From positions 69,930 through 133,929 of the forward strand of contig JAKBCE010000009.1 in assembly GCA_021808195.1 (NCBI GenBank): 64,000 bases of DNA, in the 5' to 3' direction. Within the stretch, counting starts at the first letter, position 1. Each line of letters begins with the position of its first letter. Under the pieces are notes generated by a model. It saw nothing but the letters and a program-made list of their open reading frames with translations. It made no database searches and was not told the DNA's origin. This DNA comes from Pseudomonadota bacterium (GTDB taxonomy: Bacteria > Pseudomonadota > Gammaproteobacteria > Steroidobacterales > Steroidobacteraceae). The translations under genes were made by a program, and so were the position numbers. Shown piece by piece: positions 60,525 through 64,000 of the stretch.

Positions 60525-62426
60525 TCAGGATGAGCCCGACAGCGGACCCAGCGCCTCCTTCAGCGCACCGAGCCACGGCTCGTAATGCCGCCAGCGATCG
60601 ATGCCCGCCCGATTGATCGGTTGACGGACCTGCTCGGAGCTGACGGTGCGCACGCTGCGCTCGGTCTTGTAGAACTCCAGACATGCCGGTTCGAACGGCA
60701 GATCGCAGTGCGCGAGGATGCGCCGCACGGTGGCCTCGAAATCATGGACCAGGTCCGCGTGGCGCACGTGCAGCACCTTGCCCGGGAGCACGCGGTCCCA
60801 GTGCTCCATCAAGCGCACATAACCTCGGTAATAACGGCCCATTTCGGACAGGTCATAGCTGAAATCCTGTCCGCTGGCGTACAGTTGCTGGTAATTACTG
60901 AAACAGCAGGCCATCGCGTCCCGTCGTGCATCGATGATCTTGGCGTTCGGCAGGATCAGATGGATGAATCCGACTTCCTGAAAGTTTGCCGGCAACTTGT
61001 CGATGAAGAACGGCGCGCGTTGACGGTAAACACGCGTCTCCTCGAGGTAGATCTCCCCGAGACGGTACAACTCTTGCGGACTCAGCTCCCCGAGTATCGC
61101 CGGGTAGCGCGGGGGCTCCTCCGGACGGCGAGCCCTGAACTGTTTGATCAGCCGCGGAATTTCCGGCAGCTCTAGCGTTCCGTCCACTTGCGAGTGCGAC
61201 GCCAGAATCTGCTCGATGAGCGTCGAGCCGGACCGCGGCAGTCCGACTATGAATATCGGGTCCGCGCTCAGACATCCCGCGCCGCTGCGCTGCGCCAGGA
61301 ATTGCGCCGTCATCACCTCTTCGCGCAACAGAAGATTGCGCTCCGTTGCCTGCGCGCTATAGCTCAATTCTGCGCGCTTCAGCGAGTTGCCGCGGGCGTA
61401 GTATTGAAATGACTCCTCGAACTGCTGGCGGTCTTCCAGCGCCTTGCCCAGGGCAAAGCACACCGGATAGCGATGCGCCGGCATCGCCGCGCTCGACTCG
61501 AGTGCGCGCATGGCGAGGATTTCCGCATCGCTGAAGCGGTAGGTCTTCATGTTCGCGAGCGCGGCATAGGCGCCGGCAGCAGCGTCGGCCATGCGCAGGA
61601 TGTTCTGGAAGCCCGCGATCGCCTCGGCAGATCGACCCTGGTTGCGCAGCACATTGGCGATCGCGAATTCGAGTTCGGCGTCTCCTGGGGTTTCGTTGAG
61701 CAGTTCCCGGTAGATGCGCAGCGCCTCATCGAACTGACCCAGCCCATCACAGGTCTTGGCGTAGAGCAGTCGGATGGCTCGACCGCCCGGATGGATCCCG
61801 AGCAGGTGCTTGGCATGCAGCTGGGCGGGCCAGTAACGGTGCCGCTGAATCATGACCACCGTCAGTTCATGCCGCGCGTCGTGATACTGCGGATCACGCT
61901 CGAGCACCGCCTCGAGCAGCAGCTCGGCATCGTCATACACCGCGCGGTCGATGCAGATCTGCGCCAGCAGTCGCATCCCCTCCAGATGCGGGCCGTGCTG
62001 CGTGAGATAGGCTCGGATGGCACTTTCCGCTCCGTCCAGATCCCCTTCGCTGAGCCGTGAGGAGCCCTCGCGCAGCTGCGCGGGCAGGCGCTTCAGCTTG
62101 GCGAGCGCCGCAGCGGCGTGCTCCGCCTCGGCTCGCCGGCCCGCCGCTCGCGCCGCACCGAGAACCGCCTGCCAGCTCTCCGAGAGCGTGTCATTGAGTT
62201 CCACGGCTCGCCTAAAGGCCGCCAGCGCAGCCGACTCCTGCGCGCGCGCGCGCAGAGCAAGTCCGCGCTCTTGCCAGAGTGATCCTGATTTCGGGTATTC
62301 GCGCTCGAGGTGCTGCAGCTGCTCGAGTGCATCTTCGGTGCGCTCCGCAAGCCGCAGCTCGCGCACCCGCGCGAGCGCGCGCTGCAGGCGATCGAAATCG
62401 AGGGTGGGCGCAGGAATCTGGGGCAT
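60525..62426 (-). CDS. Tetratricopeptide-repeat sulfotransferase
   Basis: 633 residues. Residues 1-350 consist of about eight TPR-type helical pairs (ALEQLQHLEREYPKSGSLW, AALAAFRRAVELNDTLSESW and so on). Residues 380-625 form a sulfotransferase domain with the PAPS loop PIFIVGLPRSGSTLIEQIL, LELPEIPRLI, KIIDARRDAMACCFSNYQQL (3' phosphate motif) and HVRHADLVHDFEATVRRIL. Such bacterial TPR-sulfotransferases resemble tyrosylprotein sulfotransferases in arrangement, but acceptors are unknown. Cytosolic by sequence. Confidence 0.92.
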   Translation of the reverse strand: MPQIPAPTLDFDRLQRALARVRELRLAERTEDALEQLQHLEREYPKSGSLWQERGLALRARAQESAALAAFRRAVELNDTLSESWQAVLGAARAAGRRAEAEHAAAALAKLKRLPAQLREGSSRLSEGDLDGAESAIRAYLTQHGPHLEGMRLLAQICIDRAVYDDAELLLEAVLERDPQYHDARHELTVVMIQRHRYWPAQLHAKHLLGIHPGGRAIRLLYAKTCDGLGQFDEALRIYRELLNETPGDAELEFAIANVLRNQGRSAEAIAGFQNILRMADAAAGAYAALANMKTYRFSDAEILAMRALESSAAMPAHRYPVCFALGKALEDRQQFEESFQYYARGNSLKRAELSYSAQATERNLLLREEVMTAQFLAQRSGAGCLSADPIFIVGLPRSGSTLIEQILASHSQVDGTLELPEIPRLIKQFRARRPEEPPRYPAILGELSPQELYRLGEIYLEETRVYRQRAPFFIDKLPANFQEVGFIHLILPNAKIIDARRDAMACCFSNYQQLYASGQDFSYDLSEMGRYYRGYVRLMEHWDRVLPGKVLHVRHADLVHDFEATVRRILAHCDLPFEPACLEFYKTERSVRTVSSEQVRQPINRAGIDRWRHYEPWLGALKEALGPLSGSS

Positions 62427-62785
62427 GGCTCGACCTTAATGCCTAGCGAGACGCCGCGAGGATAGCATTCAGGTCCCGAGTCGCCGCGCAGTGCGACAAC
62501 CGGCACCCGCTGCATCCTTCGCTGACGCCCCGCCCGCAAGTGGCATCTGGTGACTGAATTGGTCGGATATCGATGCAGTGCCTGCCCACAGCGCACGCCT
62601 CTACACGTTGCTGGATTGCGCACGCGGCACGTCGCGCATCGCTCGGCAATGCCGGCAGCAATCCGTTGCGGTCCTCAAGCGGCAATCCGCCCACCCCCGC
62701 CACGAGGCTCCTGTCTGCGGCCAGCTCGCCGCATCCTCATCATCTGATGCTGGGCCGACGAATCGGCAGAACACTACACAGCCTG
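62427..62785. other. Intergenic stretch between the TPR-sulfotransferase gene and the group II intron
   Basis: About 360 bp without a convincing gene. A Cys-rich frame on the minus strand (62703-62443, 86 residues) is possible but unsupported. TGCCGATTC (minus strand) occurs twice, at the intron end (62793-62785) and again 26 bp further on (62767-62759). Confidence 0.4.
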
Positions 62786-63876
62786 AATCGGCATAGGGGG
62801 CGGTCCATGAGGACCGCTCCCCTGCCACACCACCCGGCGTGCGGGTCCGCACCGGGCGGTTCGAGAAGTTGAGGTCAGGTGAGGCGAGGCATGCCGAGGC
62901 GCTCGAAATAGCCGATGGTCAGAACGCGGTTGAGGGCGTGGCCACTGTTGTTCCACCAGCGACGGCTGTTCGCCGCCACCTTCCGGGCCACCTCGTGCGA
63001 TGCCCCCAACGCTCGCAGCTCGCGGTAGATCGTGCGGCCACGGCGCCACTGCTTGAGCTGGATCGCGCGCATCCGGTGGCGCATCCACTCGTCGAGCTCT
63101 CGCCAGACGCGTGGAGTCTGCGCCAAGCCAAAATAGGCTTTCCATCCCAGTACATAGGGCCGTAGTCGTTCGATTACCTGCGCCATGCTGCGCCCGCTGC
63201 TGCGACGTGTCCGCCAGCGCACGCTCTGCTCGAACGTCGCCAGGGCCTTGCCGGATACGGCACGTTTGACTTCGCCTTTCGGGGCCGCCCAAAAGGCGTA
63301 GCCCAGAAATTTGCGGCCAAACGCGCTCGTCACTGCGCTTTTCGACTCGTTGATCTGCAAGCGCAGCTTCCCGTACAGGCCCCTCAGCAGCGCCATCACC
63401 CGTTCGCCCGCCCGGGGACTGCGCACGTACACGTTGCAGTCATCGGCGTAACGCACGAAGCGATGGCCGCGCCGTTCCAGTTCCCGATCCACCTCATCCA
63501 GCAACACGTTGGCCAGCAGCGGCGATAGAGGTCCACCCTGCGGCGTGCCCTGATGCCGCTCCTGCACCACGCCATCCACCATGATCCCGCTGTTCAGATA
63601 CGCCCGAACCAGCCGGATCACTCCGGCATCTGCGATACGCTTGCGAAGGCGGTCGATGAGGATGTCCTTGTTGACTCGGTCAAAGAACTTGGCCAAGTCC
63701 ACATCCACCACCACACGGAATCCGGCCTGCACATAGCGCTGTGCCTCCAATACCGCGTCGTGGGCACGGCGTCCAGGACGAAAGCCGTGACTGTGCTCGC
63801 TGAATGTCGGATCGAGCAGGGGTTGCAGCACCTGTAACAGCGCCTGCTGGATCAGCCGGTCGGTCACGGTCGGCAC
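62786..63876 (-). mobile_element. Group II intron, 3' part only
   Basis: The intron-encoded protein gene is followed on the minus strand by a typical domain V hairpin (62862-62825: GAACCGCCCGGTGCGG, then ACCCGCACGCCGGGTGGT) and domain VI (62824-62792) with the stem AGCGGTCC/GGACCGC, ending in CCCTATGCCGATT, the usual 3' end. The ribozyme domains I-IV and the first third of the protein gene are missing on the other side (above 63876), so the element cannot splice as it stands. Boundary at the 3' end is accurate to a few bases. Confidence 0.85.
62875..63876 (-). pseudogene. Group II intron reverse transcriptase/maturase, N-terminally truncated
   Basis: 333 residues remain. The frame opens at PTVTDRLIQQALLQVLQPLL, which in complete LtrA-like proteins lies about 90-100 residues in. 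RT blocks follow: SHGFRPGRRAHDAV, VVVDVDLAKFFDRVN, GTPQGGPLSPLLANVLLDEV (110-129) and RYADDCNVYV with the catalytic YADD (143-146). The C-terminal maturase domain is GWKAYFGLAQTPRVWRELD to RRWWNNSGHALNRV. In-frame stop TAG lies a few codons upstream of the break, so the upstream sequence is unrelated. Confidence 0.88.
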
Positions 63877-63883
63877 GGTGACT

Positions 63884-64000
63884 TCATACTACACCTCGAG
63901 CAGCAAGCTTTAGCATTTTTGGACTCTTACGCATTTTCGTTGAACGACTTACGCGATCTCGGAGCTCCTGCAACTTCGATTCATCGACGGTGACCAAGAC
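63884..64000 (-). CDS. C-terminal end of an unknown gene running off the window
   Basis: An open frame enters from the right edge and stops at TGA (63886-63884). The 38 visible residues are VLVTVDESKLQELRDRVSRS and then a lysine-rich end (TKMRKSPKMLKLAARGVV). It stops 7 bp before the truncated intron frame starts, and the region is richer in A/T than the rest. It may be the gene into which the intron fragment recombined, or a chance frame. No family recognised. Confidence 0.35.
   Translation of the reverse strand, partial: VLVTVDESKLQELRDRVSRSTKMRKSPKMLKLAARGVV

Noticed and set aside
62443..62703. 86-residue Cys-rich minus-strand frame after the TPR-sulfotransferase gene
   Set aside because: The cysteine spacing is suggestive, but there is no ribosome site, no promoter and no family resemblance; kept only as part of the intergenic description.
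1..64000. CRISPR array, integron, or other regularly repeated array
   Set aside because: No series of regularly spaced repeats was seen on either strand while reading the window.

Overview
This is high-GC chromosomal DNA, and almost every gene has a recognisable gammaproteobacterial relative. The order ubiI-like / ubiH / pepP / ygfB next to a divergent TIGR02449 gene / zapA / 6S RNA / 5-formyl-THF cyclo-ligase / rpiA is a well-known gammaproteobacterial block. Coq7 instead of UbiF, a split glycine dehydrogenase (gcvPA + gcvPB), homospermidine synthase and a PEP-CTERM tail point away from the enterics, towards lineages such as Nevskiales/Steroidobacter/Xanthomonadales or Chromatiales. The family cannot be fixed from the sequence alone. 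Most of the window is core chromosome; clear mobile DNA appears only at the right edge.

Layout. 1-5250 (minus): glycine cleavage operon gcvT-gcvH-gcvPA-gcvPB behind a tandem glycine riboswitch, then dgkA and the start of a secreted protein. 5374-6980 (plus): ispG and phhB. 6973-11399 (minus): two ubiquinone FAD hydroxylases, pepP, ygfB. 11474-13909 (plus): TIGR02449 gene, zapA, 6S RNA, fau, a 17-residue Lys/Ala peptide, rpiA. 13920-16120 (minus): YihY/BrkB protein and djlA. 16170-17731 (plus): purC-rpe. 17768-19276 (minus): CRP/Vfr-like regulator and coq7. 19342-20460 (plus): rplM-rpsI, tRNA-Gln and a terminator, then about 730 bp without a visible gene. 21187-27839: TauE/SafE exporter with an N-terminal DUF1634-like region, universal stress protein, small PEP-CTERM protein, PLD-family cardiolipin synthase, LtrA and PmbA. 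27967-31416 (plus): darP, purE-purK and an ExeA-type ATPase with an FHA domain. 31441-37845 (minus): plsB, a small hydrolase, a solitary phage-type tail sheath, an L,D-transpeptidase lipoprotein and a small unknown. 37961-45420: greB, homospermidine synthase, GST, thiosulfate/3-mercaptopyruvate sulfurtransferase, arginine decarboxylase, an RRM protein and a lipoprotein with a methyltransferase-like fold. 45437-56711: UvrD-like helicase, sulfotransferase, Nudix ADP-sugar hydrolase, two unknown genes, an ATP-grasp ligase with a coupled zinc peptidase, a phosphatase/ADP-ribosylglycohydrolase fusion, ttcA and an M32 carboxypeptidase. 56938-62426: tiny membrane peptide, glgA, outer-membrane barrel and two more sulfotransferase-type genes. 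62786-63876: 3' part of a group II intron whose reverse transcriptase has lost its N-terminus.

How the genes fit together. Three ubiquinone ring hydroxylases (UbiI-like, UbiH, Coq7) lie in the window. The glycine cleavage and 5-formyl-THF genes feed one-carbon metabolism, which purine genes purC, purE and purK use. Arginine decarboxylase with homospermidine synthase implies polyamine synthesis from agmatine-derived putrescine. The most unusual loci are the orphan tail sheath (34558-36141), the coupled zinc-peptidase/ATP-grasp pair with two unknown downstream genes (49244-52798), the phosphatase/ADP-ribosylhydrolase fusion with an altered metal motif (52873-54324), and the repeated placement of -10 elements 6-11 bp before start codons, which suggests many leaderless mRNAs.
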